From contig NZ_OY726395.1 in assembly GCF_963378085.1 (NCBI RefSeq), positions 496,001 to 560,000 on the forward strand: 64,000 nt of DNA, in the 5' to 3' direction. The stretch is from Mycolicibacterium sp. MU0050 (GTDB taxonomy: Bacteria > Actinomycetota > Actinomycetes > Mycobacteriales > Mycobacteriaceae). The position numbers and the translations under genes were made by a program. Below, one piece after another: positions 10,587 to 20,594 of this stretch; positions within the stretch are counted from its first letter, which is position 1, and every line of letters begins with the position of its first letter. Below the pieces are notes generated by a model. That model searched no databases. It saw only the letters and a program-made list of their open reading frames with translations, and was not told the origin of the DNA.

Positions 10587-13474
10587 GCAATCAGTCGTGG
10601 GCCCGGCGACCGCCGGCGGCGGCGCGACTGATCCGACGGCTGGCGCTGCCAATAATTCTGCTCTGGATCGTGATCGCCTACGTCCTCAGTGCAACGGTTC
10701 CACCCCTGGAAGAGGTGGAAAAAGAGCACTCGGTCTCGATGATCCCCACCGATGCCCCGTCGTTTCGGGCCATGCAGCAGATGAGCGTCAACTTCGACGA
10801 ACCCACCACGAACAGTGCGGCGATCGTCGTGCTGGAGGGCCAGCGACCGCTGGGTGACGAGGCGCATGCCTACTACGACGACCTGGTCCGCAGGCTGCGC
10901 GCCGATACCGCGAATGTGCAACACGTCCAGGATTTTTGGGGCGACCCGCTGACGGCGGGCGCGGCGCAAAGCGCCGACGGGAAGGCCGTCTACGTCCAGA
11001 TGAGCCTCACCGGGGACATCGGGCAGGGGGTCGCCAACAAGTCCCTGGACGCCGTCCGATCCATCGTGGCCCAAACGACGCCGTCGCCGGGGGTCGAGGT
11101 CTATGTCACCGGTCCGACCGCGTTGATCTCCGACCTGAGCAAGAGTGGTAACCGAACCCTGATCTTGATCACCACTTTGAGTCTCGCGGTGATCTTCACG
11201 ATGTTGCTGTTCTTCTACCGTTCGATCTTCACCGCGATTCTCTTGCTGGTGATGGTGGGCATCCAATTGCAGGTGGCCCGGGGCGCGGTCGCGTTCCTCG
11301 GCGACCAGGAGATCTTGGCGCTGTCGACGTACGCGGTGAACTTGCTCGTGACGCTGGGGATCGCGGCCGGAACGGACTACGGCATCTTCTTCGTCGGGCG
11401 CTATCAGGAGGCGCGGTTGGCGGGTGAGGACATCGAGTCGGCCTTCTTCACCACCTATCGCAGCGTGGCCAAGGTGGTACTGGCCTCCGGCCTGACCATT
11501 GCCGGGGCGGTGCTGTGCCTCAGCTTCACTCGACTGCCCTACTTCCGAACGCTGGGTGTCCCCTGCGCTTTGGGTATGACGGTGGCCGTAGCGGTGGCAC
11601 TGACACTGATTCCCGCGGTGCTCGCGCTGGGGGGACGATTCGGGCTGTTCGAACCCAAACGCAAGATCGTGGTGCGACGTTGGCGACGGGTGGGGACCGC
11701 AATCGTGCGGTGGCCCGGTCCGATTCTCGTTGCAACGTGCGCTGTCTCGCTCATCGGGTTGTTGGCCCTGCCGGCCTACGTTCCCGGCTACAATGAGAAG
11801 GAGTATCTGCCCGACGACATCCCGGCCAATGCGGGTTATGCGGCGGCCGAGCGGCACTTCCCCGAATCGTTGATGGTGGCGCCGGAGATCCTCATGATCG
11901 AAGCCGACCACGATCTCCGCAATCCGGTGGACTTTCTCATTCTGAACAAGCTTTCACGCTCGGTGCTCGCAGTCCCGGGCATATCCCGAGTCCAGGCGGC
12001 GACACGTCCCGAGGGAGTCCCGCTGCAGCACACCACGATCCCGTTCATGCTGAGCGCCTCGAGCGCGAGTCAGCTGCAGTTGCTGCCGTTCCAGAAAGAG
12101 CGCATGGAGGACCTGCTGGTTCAGGCCGACGACCTGGCAGAAACTATCGAGATCATGCAACGCATGTACGCCACCATGCAGCAGGTGGTCACGACAACCG
12201 ACGACATGGTTGAAAACACCCACGAGCTCGAAGACATCACCAACGATCTGCGGGACAACGTGGCGGACTTCGATGACTTCTGGCGCCCTTTACGCAACTA
12301 TTTCCATTGGGAGCCACACTGTTACAACATTCCGACCTGCTGGTCGCTGCGGTCATTTTTCCAAGGGCTGGACGGGGTCGACGAGATCAGCGCGAAGATG
12401 CACGACCTGGTGGTCAACCTCGACAAACTCAATACCCTCATGCCGCAGATGGCCGCTCAGTTTCCGGCCATGATCGCGACCATGCAGAGCACCCGCACCA
12501 TGATGCTGACCATGCACAGCACGATGTCCGGCCTGCTCTCGCAGATGGAGGAGATGAGCGACGGCGCCACGTCGATGGGTAAGCACTTCGATGCCGCGCA
12601 GAACGACGACTCGTTCTATCTGCCGCCCGAGGTGTTCGAGAACAAGGACTTCCAACGTGTCATGGACGTGTTCATCTCTCCAGACGGCAAGTCCGCCCGA
12701 ATGTTCGTCTCACAACGCGGTGACCCGGCAACTCCAGAAGGCATCGAGCGGGTCGTTCCGATCCGGAACGCCGCCGAGGAAGCGCTCAAGGCGACGCCGC
12801 TGGAAAACGCGAACATCTTCATCACCGGCAGCGCCGCGATGGCCAAGGATCAAGTCGACGGATCCACGTATGATCTGTTGATCGCGGCGGTCGCTGCGCT
12901 CTGTCTGATCTTCAGCATCATGTTGATCATGATGCGCAGCTTTGTCGCGGCGCTGGTGATCGTCGGCACGGTGGCGCTTTCGCTGGGGGCGGCGTTTGGC
13001 TTGTCGGTGTTGATCTGGCAGCACATCCTCGGCATCCAGCTCAATTGGATCGTGCTGCCGATCGCGCTGATCATCCTGCTCGCCGTCGGTTCCGACTACA
13101 ACTTGTTGTTGGTATCCCGGATGAAAGAAGAGGTCGGTGCGGGGATCAACACGGGAATCATCCGCGCCATGGGCGGTACCGGACGAGTGGTGACATCCGC
13201 CGGGTTGGTGTTCGCAGCGACCATGCTGGTGATGCTGGTCAGCGATGTCCGCACCATTGGCCAGGTCGGTTCCACGATCGGAATCGGTTTGTTGTTCGAC
13301 ACTTTGGTGGTGCGGGCGTTCATGACACCGTCCATCGCCGCGCTGCTCGGACGCTGGTTCTGGTGGCCCCTGCAGGTGCGCCAGCGCCCGGCAAGTGCGA
13401 TGCTGCGCTCGGCCGGCCCACGCCCGCTGGTGCGCGCGCTATTGCTCAACCCCGAAGAGCGTTCCCAAACATGA
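10583..13474 (+). CDS. MmpL4-like RND lipid transporter, first of a tandem pair
   Basis: 963 aa with the RND layout: helix 1 near residue 25, a periplasmic domain, a bundle of five helices from about 190 to 370, a large second periplasmic/helical insert (about 400-750), and five C-terminal helices from about 760. The proton-relay Asp-Tyr pairs are present as [16 protein letters not shown] and [15 protein letters not shown]. The insert contains a Cys-bearing loop ([11 protein letters not shown]) and Met-rich coiled-coil-like stretches. MmpL proteins flip and export lipids using proton motive force. The start overlaps mmpS by ATGA. Partner PKS/FAAL genes imply the cargo is the locus lipid. Confidence 0.93.
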   Translation: MSNQSWARRPPAAARLIRRLALPIILLWIVIAYVLSATVPPLEEVEKEHSVSMIPTDAPSFRAMQQMSVNFDEPTTNSAAIVVLEGQRPLGDEAHAYYDDLVRRLRADTANVQHVQDFWGDPLTAGAAQSADGKAVYVQMSLTGDIGQGVANKSLDAVRSIVAQTTPSPGVEVYVTGPTALISDLSKSGNRTLILITTLSLAVIFTMLLFFYRSIFTAILLLVMVGIQLQVARGAVAFLGDQEILALSTYAVNLLVTLGIAAGTDYGIFFVGRYQEARLAGEDIESAFFTTYRSVAKVVLASGLTIAGAVLCLSFTRLPYFRTLGVPCALGMTVAVAVALTLIPAVLALGGRFGLFEPKRKIVVRRWRRVGTAIVRWPGPILVATCAVSLIGLLALPAYVPGYNEKEYLPDDIPANAGYAAAERHFPESLMVAPEILMIEADHDLRNPVDFLILNKLSRSVLAVPGISRVQAATRPEGVPLQHTTIPFMLSASSASQLQLLPFQKERMEDLLVQADDLAETIEIMQRMYATMQQVVTTTDDMVENTHELEDITNDLRDNVADFDDFWRPLRNYFHWEPHCYNIPTCWSLRSFFQGLDGVDEISAKMHDLVVNLDKLNTLMPQMAAQFPAMIATMQSTRTMMLTMHSTMSGLLSQMEEMSDGATSMGKHFDAAQNDDSFYLPPEVFENKDFQRVMDVFISPDGKSARMFVSQRGDPATPEGIERVVPIRNAAEEALKATPLENANIFITGSAAMAKDQVDGSTYDLLIAAVAALCLIFSIMLIMMRSFVAALVIVGTVALSLGAAFGLSVLIWQHILGIQLNWIVLPIALIILLAVGSDYNLLLVSRMKEEVGAGINTGIIRAMGGTGRVVTSAGLVFAATMLVMLVSDVRTIGQVGSTIGIGLLFDTLVVRAFMTPSIAALLGRWFWWPLQVRQRPASAMLRSAGPRPLVRALLLNPEERSQT

Positions 13475-13509
13475 TGGCGGAAGGTCGCCGAGAGTCGAAG
13501 TCCGAATGA
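13471..13509 (+). CDS. 12-codon micro-ORF bridging two mmpL genes
   Basis: ATG at 13471 overlaps the stop of the first mmpL (ATGA). The frame reads [12 protein letters not shown] and its stop at 13507-13509 overlaps the ATG of the second mmpL (ATGA again). The 31-nt gap is therefore spanned by a translatable relay. Whether the peptide has a role is unknown; the geometry suggests translational coupling. Confidence 0.4.
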   Translation: MMAEGRRESKSE

Positions 13510-16385
13510 GGAATTCGTCGGTGACGGATCGTCCGCCTGTGGTCGCGCGGACGATACACCGGTTGGCGGTGCCCATCATCCTGGGCTGGCTGGTGGTCGT
13601 CGCCGTAGTGACATTCGCCCTGCCTTCACTGGAACAGGTGGGGCGTGAGTACTCGGTGTCCTTGGTGCCCACCGACGCACCCTCGCTCAAGGCGATGCAG
13701 CGGATGGGCGAACGCTTTGAGGAATCGACGTCGGACAGCATGGCCATGGTCGTGCTGGAGGGCGAGCAAGCGCTCGGGGATGAAGCACACCGTTACTACG
13801 ACGAACTCATCCGGCAATTGCGCGCGGATTCGGCGCATGTCGAACACGTGCAGGATTTCTGGTCCGATCCCTTGACGGCCTCGGGCGTGGAAAGTGCCGA
13901 CGGCAAAGCGATCTACGTCCAGTTGAATCTTGTCGGAAACCAAGGCGAGGCGCTGGCCAACGAATCTGTGTCGGCCGTGCGCGACGTCGTGGAGCGGACA
14001 TCACCGCCGCCGGGAGTCCGGGCATACGTGACCGGTCCCGCACCGCTGGTGGCGGACATGAACCACGCCGGCGACAAGTCGATCATCACGATCACGATCG
14101 TCACCGTCGGGGTGATCCTGGCGATGCTGCTGTTCTTCTACCGTTCGGTCATGACGGCCCTGCTGCTGCTGGTCATGGTGGGCGTGCAGGTGCAGGTGGC
14201 CCGCGGCCTGGTCGCCTTCCTGGGTGATCAGGCGGTGATCGGGTTGTCCACCTTCGCGGTCAATCTGCTGGTATCGCTCGGTATTGCCGTGGCAACCGAC
14301 TACGGCATTTTCTTCACCGGCCGCTACCAGGAGGCGCGTCAGGCCGGTCAAGACCGCGAGACCGCTTTCTACACGACGTATCGCAGTGTGGCCAAGGTGG
14401 TGTTGGCCTCGGGAATGACCATAGCGGGGGCAATCTTCTGCCTGAGTTTCGCCAGGTTGCCCTACTTTCAGACGCTGGGCGTGCCCTGCGCCCTGGGAAT
14501 GCTCGCCGCCGTGACCGTGGCGGTGACACTCATTCCCGCGGTACTCGCCGTCGGAGGTCGCTTCGGCCTGTTCGAGCCGAAGCGCAGAATCAGCGGACGG
14601 CGGTGGCGCAGGGTGGGTACGGCGGTGGTGCGGTGGCCGGCGCCTGTGCTCGCGACCGCCTGCGTGGTGACGCTCATCGGGTTGTTGGCGTTGCCGGCCT
14701 ACACCACGAGCTATAACGATCGGTTGTATGTGCCCCAGGATATTCCGGCGAATATCGGCCAGGCCGCCGCCGAACGGCACTTCCCGCCGCCGCGGATGAT
14801 GCCCGACATCCTGCTGCTCGAGGCCGACCACGACATGCGTAATCCCGCCGATTTTCTGACGTTGAACAAACTGGCCAAGAACGTCTTCTCGGTCCCCGGA
14901 ATCGCTCAGGTGCAGAGCGCCACCCGGCCGGAAGGCGCTCCGATCGCACGGACGTCTATACCGTTCCAACTCAGTTTGCAGAGCGCCAGCCAAGTTCATC
15001 TCCTGCCGTTTCAGCGGGACCGTGTCGGTGATCTACTGGCTCAAGCCGAGGACCTTGGCGTCCTGGTCGTCATCATGCAGCGCGTACTCGGCATAATGCA
15101 GGAACTCGCGGAGACCACCGATGTCATGGCGGCGGACACGCACGAGTTGGAGTACTTCACCAATGAGTTGCGGGACAACATGGCGAACTTCGACGACTTT
15201 CTTCGTCCGATTCGCAATTATCTGTATTGGGAACCGCACTGCTTCAACATTCCCCTCTGTTGGTCCACGCGATCGTTGTTCGACGCGATCGACGGTGTTG
15301 ACGGGATCAGCGAGAAGATGCGAGATCTGGTTACGGACTTCGATCAACTGAACGCGCTGATGCCTGGACTGCTCGAAGAGTTCCCGCGGGTGATCGCCGC
15401 GATGAAGAAGATGCGAACCATGGTGCTGACCATGCACAGCACCATGTCGGGGATGTACACGATGATGGACGATGTCAGTGCGAATGCCTCTGACATGGGC
15501 AAGATCTTCGACGCAGCTCAGAACGACGACTCGTTCTACCTACCGCCCGAGGTCTTCGAGAACGAGGACTTCCAACGTGCCATGGGCCTGTTCTTCTCAC
15601 CCGATGGCAAGACGATGCGCATGTTCATCACACACCGGGACGACCCAGCCTCGCCCGAGGGCATTGCGCGCGTAGAGGTAATCAGGCACGCGGCCGAAGA
15701 AGCGCTGAAGGTGACGCCGCTGGAGAACGCCGAAATCTACCTCGCCGGAACGGCATCGACCTTCAAAGACATGCGCGACGGCTCGACCTACGACCTCCTG
15801 ATCGCAGGCGTCGCCGCCCTGGTGCTCATCTTCAGCATCATGTTGCTGGTCACCCGCAGTGTCATCGCCGCTTTGGTGATCGTCGGTACGGTGGCGCTGT
15901 CGCTGGGTGCGGCGTTCGGCCTTTCCGTGCTTGTCTGGCAACACATTCTGGGCATCGAGTTGCACTGGCTGGTGCTCGCGATGTCGGTGATCATCCTGCT
16001 GGCCGTCGGTTCCGACTACAACCTGCTGCTGGTGTCGCGAATGCGAGAGGAGACCGGGGCCGGCATCAACACCGGCATCATCCGAGCTATGGGCGGCAGC
16101 GGCAAGGTGGTGACGGCCGCGGGCCTGGTCTTCGCGTTCACCATGATGTCGATGGTGGCCAGCGACCTACGCATCATCGGACAGGTGGGGTCCACCATCG
16201 GCATCGGGCTGCTGCTGGACACCTTGGTGGTGCGGGCCTTCATGACGCCATCGATCGCCGCGCTGCTCGGACGTTGGTTCTGGTGGCCGCAGCGGGTGCG
16301 TCAGCGGCCGGCCAGCCCGATGCTGCGTGCCGAGGCTCCTCGGTCCGTCACACGATCGCTGCTGCTGCGCCAAGAAGAACCGTGA
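13506..16385 (+). CDS. MmpL4-like RND lipid transporter, second of a tandem pair
   Basis: 959 aa from ATG 13506, collinear with the preceding MmpL along its whole length. It has both Asp-Tyr proton-relay sites ([16 protein letters not shown] and [15 protein letters not shown]), the [11 protein letters not shown]ys loop, the [15 protein letters not shown] motif and the C-terminal helices. A longer frame exists upstream, but 13506 is preferred because it is coupled through the 13471-13509 micro-ORF and gives the family N-terminus. Tandem MmpL4a/MmpL4b with an MmpS is the arrangement known from glycopeptidolipid export. The two copies may form a heteromer or handle different intermediates (inference). 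A short gap leads to the hemophore-like genes. Confidence 0.93.
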   Translation: MRNSSVTDRPPVVARTIHRLAVPIILGWLVVVAVVTFALPSLEQVGREYSVSLVPTDAPSLKAMQRMGERFEESTSDSMAMVVLEGEQALGDEAHRYYDELIRQLRADSAHVEHVQDFWSDPLTASGVESADGKAIYVQLNLVGNQGEALANESVSAVRDVVERTSPPPGVRAYVTGPAPLVADMNHAGDKSIITITIVTVGVILAMLLFFYRSVMTALLLLVMVGVQVQVARGLVAFLGDQAVIGLSTFAVNLLVSLGIAVATDYGIFFTGRYQEARQAGQDRETAFYTTYRSVAKVVLASGMTIAGAIFCLSFARLPYFQTLGVPCALGMLAAVTVAVTLIPAVLAVGGRFGLFEPKRRISGRRWRRVGTAVVRWPAPVLATACVVTLIGLLALPAYTTSYNDRLYVPQDIPANIGQAAAERHFPPPRMMPDILLLEADHDMRNPADFLTLNKLAKNVFSVPGIAQVQSATRPEGAPIARTSIPFQLSLQSASQVHLLPFQRDRVGDLLAQAEDLGVLVVIMQRVLGIMQELAETTDVMAADTHELEYFTNELRDNMANFDDFLRPIRNYLYWEPHCFNIPLCWSTRSLFDAIDGVDGISEKMRDLVTDFDQLNALMPGLLEEFPRVIAAMKKMRTMVLTMHSTMSGMYTMMDDVSANASDMGKIFDAAQNDDSFYLPPEVFENEDFQRAMGLFFSPDGKTMRMFITHRDDPASPEGIARVEVIRHAAEEALKVTPLENAEIYLAGTASTFKDMRDGSTYDLLIAGVAALVLIFSIMLLVTRSVIAALVIVGTVALSLGAAFGLSVLVWQHILGIELHWLVLAMSVIILLAVGSDYNLLLVSRMREETGAGINTGIIRAMGGSGKVVTAAGLVFAFTMMSMVASDLRIIGQVGSTIGIGLLLDTLVVRAFMTPSIAALLGRWFWWPQRVRQRPASPMLRAEAPRSVTRSLLLRQEEP

Positions 16386-16470
16386 ATTGGCTGTGGGCCG
16401 GGGCGAAAACCCGGTGGGGCTCCGATCACCGCGAGTAGAGTCCCAGCCTCAGGGGAGGAAAGGTCTACAC

Positions 16471-16809
16471 ATGGTCAATTCACTGTCGACCAAACTGGCT
16501 GTCGCAGCTGCAGGTTTGGGTTTAGCACTGACGGCGGGGGCAGGGTTCGCATCTGCGGCTCCGAATCTTGATTCAATGGTGAACACCACCTGTAGTTATC
16601 CGCAGGTGGTGGCAGCAATTGATGCCCAGGATTCCCCGGCCGCTGCGGAGTTCCGCGGCTCGCCGCAATCGCTCGGTATGTTGCAGCAGTTCCTCGGCAT
16701 GTCGCCGCCTCAACGGCGGCAGATGGTCGACCTGATGGCGGGACACCCAGCGAATGCGCCGTACCTACCCTTGATCGAGCAGGTCTTCAACACCTGTAAC
16801 AACTACTGA
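16471..16809 (+). CDS. Secreted hemophore-like protein
   Basis: 112 aa. The start at 16471 follows a strong GGGGAGGAAAGG site. A signal peptide with a hydrophobic core (LAVAAAGLGLALTAGAG) ends at about ASAAP (residues 29-30). The mature part is small and helical with a Cys pair (NTTCSYPQVVAAID ... VFNTCNNY) and the SPPQRRQMVDLMAGHP motif of the mycobacterial hemophore-related family. Members bind heme outside the cell and pass it to membrane uptake factors. It is one of two related-size neighbours downstream of the mmpL pair. Function is assigned by family resemblance only. Confidence 0.75.
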   Translation: MVNSLSTKLAVAAAGLGLALTAGAGFASAAPNLDSMVNTTCSYPQVVAAIDAQDSPAAAEFRGSPQSLGMLQQFLGMSPPQRRQMVDLMAGHPANAPYLPLIEQVFNTCNNY

Positions 16810-16997
16810 GCCCCGTCACGGACAAATCGCGAGAACTTTTCGCAAGCTGAACGCGGTGGTCACGCGGTCAAAGCGCGCCCGATCGCCGCCAAATTCACCC
16901 GCCGCGGTGTTTCGCCGCCGCGCGCCTCGGGTAGTTGCACCTTCGGGTTGGGGAGTGGCTGTCTCTACGGCAGCCACGAAACCGTTAGGAGCAACGC

Positions 16998-17390
16998 ATG
17001 AAAGCTAGCAAGACGACTGTGTACCGCGGACTCGGTGGCATGCTCGCCGGAGGCCTGCTCGGTGCCGCCGCCAGCGCTACGATCGCGCTGCCCACGGCCA
17101 GTGCGGCCCCGGAGAACTGCAGCGCCAGCGACGTGGCCAGCACCGTGAGCTCGGTGCAGCAATCGGTGAGCGGCTACCTGGCCTCGAACACCGAGGTCAA
17201 CGACGCTCTCAGCGACATCGCCAAGCAGCCTGCCGAGCAGGCCGAGGCGTCGTACCAGACCTTCTTCGCCGAGAACCCGGATGTGGCCGAGGAGCTGCGG
17301 ACCATCCAGCAGCCGGTGCGCAACCTCAACGAGGAGTGCGGCATCCAGGTCACCCCGTCGCAGTCCCTCGAGGCGCTCGAGGCGATCTGA
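16998..17390 (+). CDS. Secreted Rv0203-like heme-binding protein
   Basis: 130 aa. The ATG at 16998 follows an AGGAG site. Its N-terminal signal peptide is predicted to be cleaved near ASAA-PENC (about residues 36-37). The mature protein is all-helical with two Cys (PENCSASDV and NEECGIQV) and a central FFAENPDVAEELR helix, resembling the Rv0203 hemophore family and its NPDVxxEL-type motif. It would scavenge heme in the periplasm or medium. It is followed by a terminator, so it ends the rightward transcription that starts at the FAAL gene or at its own promoter in the 188-bp gap before it. Confidence 0.78.
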   Translation: MKASKTTVYRGLGGMLAGGLLGAAASATIALPTASAAPENCSASDVASTVSSVQQSVSGYLASNTEVNDALSDIAKQPAEQAEASYQTFFAENPDVAEELRTIQQPVRNLNEECGIQVTPSQSLEALEAI

Positions 17391-17405
17391 TCGAACCCGC
17401 AGGTA

Positions 17406-17436
17406 GTGCCCGCCCGCTGACCCAGCGGGCGGGCAC
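17406..17436 (+). terminator. Strong hairpin terminator after the hemophore gene
   Basis: A perfect 13-bp GC-rich stem (gtgcccgcccgct / agcgggcgggcac) closes a 5-nt loop, 15 nt after the stop. The following bases are only moderately T-rich, as is common for mycobacterial terminators. Confidence 0.75.
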
Positions 17437-17478
17437 GCTTGTTTCTCGACCGTCGCACCCACCGGGCAGGATGGGGCC

Positions 17479-19554
17479 ATGGCAACCCGTGCGCAGGCTC
17501 AGTCGATCCTCGAACAACTCGCCGGCCCCGGTGCCTCGCTGCGCGACGACCAGTGGACGGCGATCGAGGCGCTGGTGGTGCACCGGCGCCGCGCGCTGGT
17601 GGTTCAGCGCACCGGCTGGGGTAAGTCGGCGGTGTACTTCATCGCAGCCAAGCTGCTGCGAGGCAGCGGCCACGGCGCCACGGTGATCGTTTCGCCGCTG
17701 CTGGCGCTGATGCGCAACCAGGTGGCCGCGGCGGAGCGCGCCGGCGTCCGCGCGGCCACCATCAACTCCGGCAACGTCACCGAGTGGGAGGGCATCCACC
17801 AGCAGGTCGCCGCGGGCGGTCTCGACGTGCTGCTGGTCAGCCCCGAACGGCTGAACAATCCGGACTTCCGTGACAACGTGCTGCCTTCCTTGGCTTCTGA
17901 TGCAGGCCTGGTGGTCGTCGACGAGGCGCACTGCGTGTCCGACTGGGGCCACGACTTCCGGCCCGACTACCGGCGCATCCGCACCCTGATCGCCGAACTC
18001 GGCGCGGAGATCCCGGTGTTGGCCACCACCGCCACCGCCAATGACCGCGTGGTCCACGACGTCGCCACCCAACTGGGCGTGGGTGGGCGCGACACCCTGG
18101 TGTTGCGCGGCGGACTGGACCGCGAGTCGCTGCGGCTGTCGGTGGTGCACGCCGGCAACCCCGCGCAACGCGCGGCATGGATTGCCGCACAGCTGGATTC
18201 GCTGCCCGGATCCGGCATCATCTACACCCTGACGGTGGCGCAGGCCCAGGACGTCGCCGCCCTGCTCCGAGATCAGGGCCATCCGGTCGCGGCCTACACC
18301 GGGGCCACCGACACCACCGAGCGCGAGCAGCTCGAGGCCGACCTGCTCGACAACCGGGTCAAGGCGCTGGTCGCCACGTCGGCGTTGGGAATGGGTTTCG
18401 ACAAGCCGGACCTGGGTTTCGTCGTCCATCTGGGCGCGCCATCCTCGCCGATCGCCTACTACCAGCAGGTCGGGCGCGCGGGGCGTGCCACCGAGAGCGC
18501 CGAGGTGATCCTGTTACCCGGCGCCGAGGACCAGGACGTGTGGCGGTACTTCGCTTCGGTGGCGTTCCCCTCGGAGACGATGGTGCGCAACGTCATTGCC
18601 GCCCTCGAACCCGACCGCGCCCAGTCCACGGCCGCCCTGGAACCGCTCGTGGACCTGAACCGGTCTCGCCTGGAGATGGTGCTCAAGGTCCTCGATGTCG
18701 ACGGCGCGGTGCGTCGGGTCAAGGGCGGATGGGTCGGCACCGGTGTGCCCTGGGAGTACGACGAGGACCGCTACCGCGCGCTCGAGGAGGCGCGGCAGCG
18801 GGAGCAGCAGGCGATGCTCGACTACCAGAAGACCGAGAACTGCCGAATGGCGTTCCTGCGCAGCCAACTCGACGACCCCGACCTGACCGACGGGGAGCAA
18901 TGCGGCCGGTGCGACAACTGCACCGGCGCCCGCTACGCCGCCACCGTGGACGAGGCGACCTTGGCCGCGACCCGGGAACGGTTGCGCCGCCCCGGGATCG
19001 AGATCGCCCCGCGTAAGCAGTGGCCGACCGGCCTGGCCAGTTTGGGTCTGGACCTCAAGGGCCGCATCGGGGGCGGCGCCGAACCGGGGCGGGCCATCGG
19101 CCGCCTGACCGACCTCGGCTGGGGCGCGCGGCTGCGCCGGCTGCTCGACGCACCCGACGACGAGGCGCCCGACGAGGTGATCCAGGCCGCCGTCGCGGTG
19201 CTCAAGGCCTGGGAGTGGACCGCCCGGCCCGTCGCCGTCATCGCCCTGGACTCCGAGACCCACCCCAAGCTGATCTCCTCGACCGCGCGGCGGTTGGCCG
19301 AGCTGGGCCGACTGGCCGACCTCGGCACCCTGCACTACGCACCGGGACGGCGCCGCGTGACCGCGGCCAATTCCGCCTACCGGGTGGCCGCGCTCGAGGG
19401 GGCGTGGGAGCCGCCCCGGATCGATTGCGACGGACCGGTCCTGCTGGTCGACGACGTGGTCGACACCGGCTGGACGATGACGATGGCGGCCCGGGCGCTG
19501 CTGGATGCCGGCGCGGCAGCGGTGCTTCCGTTCGCGCTGGCCAGCGTCAGCTGA
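17479..19554 (+). CDS. recQ: RecQ-family DNA helicase with a C-terminal phosphoribosyltransferase-like domain
   Basis: 691 aa. The N-terminal superfamily 2 helicase core has Walker A QRTGWGKS (44-50), DEAH (147-150, VVDEAHCVSDWGHDFRPDY), motif III ATTATA and motif VI QQVGRAGR. A RecQ-type zinc site follows (Cys455, Cys475, Cys478, Cys481). After about residue 500 the protein departs from classical RecQ. Its end carries a PRPP-loop signature VLLVDDVVDTGWT (about 655-667), as in type I phosphoribosyltransferases. An HRDC domain is not apparent. The helicase would unwind 3'-5' during repair; the second domain could bind a nucleotide or nucleobase-type ligand, or be a structural relic. The last 8 bases overlap the convergent iclR gene. 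Confidence 0.88.
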   Translation: MATRAQAQSILEQLAGPGASLRDDQWTAIEALVVHRRRALVVQRTGWGKSAVYFIAAKLLRGSGHGATVIVSPLLALMRNQVAAAERAGVRAATINSGNVTEWEGIHQQVAAGGLDVLLVSPERLNNPDFRDNVLPSLASDAGLVVVDEAHCVSDWGHDFRPDYRRIRTLIAELGAEIPVLATTATANDRVVHDVATQLGVGGRDTLVLRGGLDRESLRLSVVHAGNPAQRAAWIAAQLDSLPGSGIIYTLTVAQAQDVAALLRDQGHPVAAYTGATDTTEREQLEADLLDNRVKALVATSALGMGFDKPDLGFVVHLGAPSSPIAYYQQVGRAGRATESAEVILLPGAEDQDVWRYFASVAFPSETMVRNVIAALEPDRAQSTAALEPLVDLNRSRLEMVLKVLDVDGAVRRVKGGWVGTGVPWEYDEDRYRALEEARQREQQAMLDYQKTENCRMAFLRSQLDDPDLTDGEQCGRCDNCTGARYAATVDEATLAATRERLRRPGIEIAPRKQWPTGLASLGLDLKGRIGGGAEPGRAIGRLTDLGWGARLRRLLDAPDDEAPDEVIQAAVAVLKAWEWTARPVAVIALDSETHPKLISSTARRLAELGRLADLGTLHYAPGRRRVTAANSAYRVAALEGAWEPPRIDCDGPVLLVDDVVDTGWTMTMAARALLDAGAAAVLPFALASVS

Positions 19555-20479
19555 CCGAGCCCCACGGCGGGGTCGATCCGCCCAGCTGGGTGGTGATCGC
19601 CGCCGCGGAAACCATCAGATCCTTTGCGCGCTTGGTGATTTCGGCATCGGTCAACGCGCGCCCGACGTGCAGCGATGCCACCATCACCTGCCGCTGGTGG
19701 TGGTCGAAAATCGGCGCCGAGATGACGCTGATGTCGTGTCGCTTCCGCCCGCCCGCAGCGGATTCGCTACGCAGGTACACCCGTTCGCCGATGTCGGACA
19801 CCAGTTCACCGAGCAGGGCGCGCAGCTCGTCTGGGAGCGCGGTCGGCATGCCCGCCATCAGGGCGTAGAGCCGGCGGCCCCCGGGGGTGAGGCGCTCCAC
19901 CAGATAGCCGCTGGCGCGACACTCCGCGATCACGGCGTCGTAGCGGTCGGACTCGGTGCGCAGCGGGATCGTCGGCGCCTTGGCCAGCCAGGCCCGCAAA
20001 GCCTCGTCGTCCCACAGTACGAACATCAACCCGACCGGCGGGGCGAACGGGTAGCTCTGTCCGACCCGCACCCCCACGTCGAGGCCGGCGGGCGCGACGA
20101 GTTCGAGCAGCGTGATGCGGTCGTCGACGACCGCGGACAACGCCGCCGTCGTCTGGTGAGCCTCCGAGAGCCGCCGCAGTTCGGCGCGGGCGGCGGGACT
20201 CACCCGCAGCGACTCCTGCGCGGTGTGACCGAGCGCGATGAGCGCGGGCCCCAGCCGGTAGGTCTTGTCTCGGCCGTTGTCGCCGACATCGCGAACCAGG
20301 TACCCGGATTCGGTCAACGTGGTGAGGATGCCCAGGCAGGTCGGCTTGCTCAACTCGACGCGGCGCGCCAATTCGGACAGGCCGAACCGGTCGTGGGGAT
20401 GCCGGGCCAGGAACTCCAGAATGGCCACCACGCGTGCCGTCGGCGGCGAGGCGCGCTCGGCGGATGTCACGGTCGGCAC
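19547..20479 (-). CDS. IclR-family transcriptional regulator
   Basis: 310 aa from a GTG at 20479. The N-terminal winged helix-turn-helix (about 13-65: VVAILEFLARHPHDRFGLSE... SKPTCLGILTTLTESGYLV) is followed by the IclR effector-binding domain, here with LELVAPAGLDVGVRVGQSYPFAPPVG. IclR regulators bind small acids or aromatics and usually autoregulate while controlling a divergent operon. Divergently, 115 bp away, lies the Rv3531c-like/SDR/sulfotransferase operon, with a perfect palindrome in between. The 3' end overlaps recQ by 8 bp. The effector is not predictable from sequence. Confidence 0.88.
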   Translation of the reverse strand: MPTVTSAERASPPTARVVAILEFLARHPHDRFGLSELARRVELSKPTCLGILTTLTESGYLVRDVGDNGRDKTYRLGPALIALGHTAQESLRVSPAARAELRRLSEAHQTTAALSAVVDDRITLLELVAPAGLDVGVRVGQSYPFAPPVGLMFVLWDDEALRAWLAKAPTIPLRTESDRYDAVIAECRASGYLVERLTPGGRRLYALMAGMPTALPDELRALLGELVSDIGERVYLRSESAAGGRKRHDISVISAPIFDHHQRQVMVASLHVGRALTDAEITKRAKDLMVSAAAITTQLGGSTPPWGSVS

Positions 20480-20499
20480 TCCCCACGATTGACGCGAAC

Positions 20500-20517
20500 T
20501 GGAACGCGTTCTACTGT
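20500..20517. promoter_or_regulatory. KstR-like operator overlapping a -10 box
   Basis: 20500-20513 reads tggaacgcgttcta, fitting TnnAACnnGTTnnA. The hexamer TACTGT at 20512-20517 shares its first bases with the site and could be the -10 for the rightward operon. The same operator/-10 overlap recurs at other KstR-like sites in this window. An IclR half-site reading is also possible because of similarity to the nearby palindrome. Confidence 0.55.
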
Positions 20518-20540
20518 CAGGACGGAAACTCTACCACTAT

Positions 20541-20556
20541 GTTCCAGTATTGGAAC
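20541..20556. promoter_or_regulatory. Perfect 16-bp palindrome, candidate IclR operator
   Basis: gttccagtattggaac has 6-bp arms (gttcca/tggaac) around a 4-bp centre. It lies between the divergent iclR gene and the 20595 gene, downstream of the putative -10 at 20512, where a bound repressor would block elongation or initiation. This matches the usual size and position of IclR operators. Confidence 0.55.
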
Positions 20557-20594
20557 AAGCGGTGGGATCGGCAGACCACCCGAAAGGCGGGGCG

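Noticed and set aside
20550..20594. TTG start at 20550 for the Rv3531c-like gene
   Set aside because: It would make the IclR-type palindrome coding and adds 15 residues not typical of the family; ATG 20595 has a ribosome-binding site.
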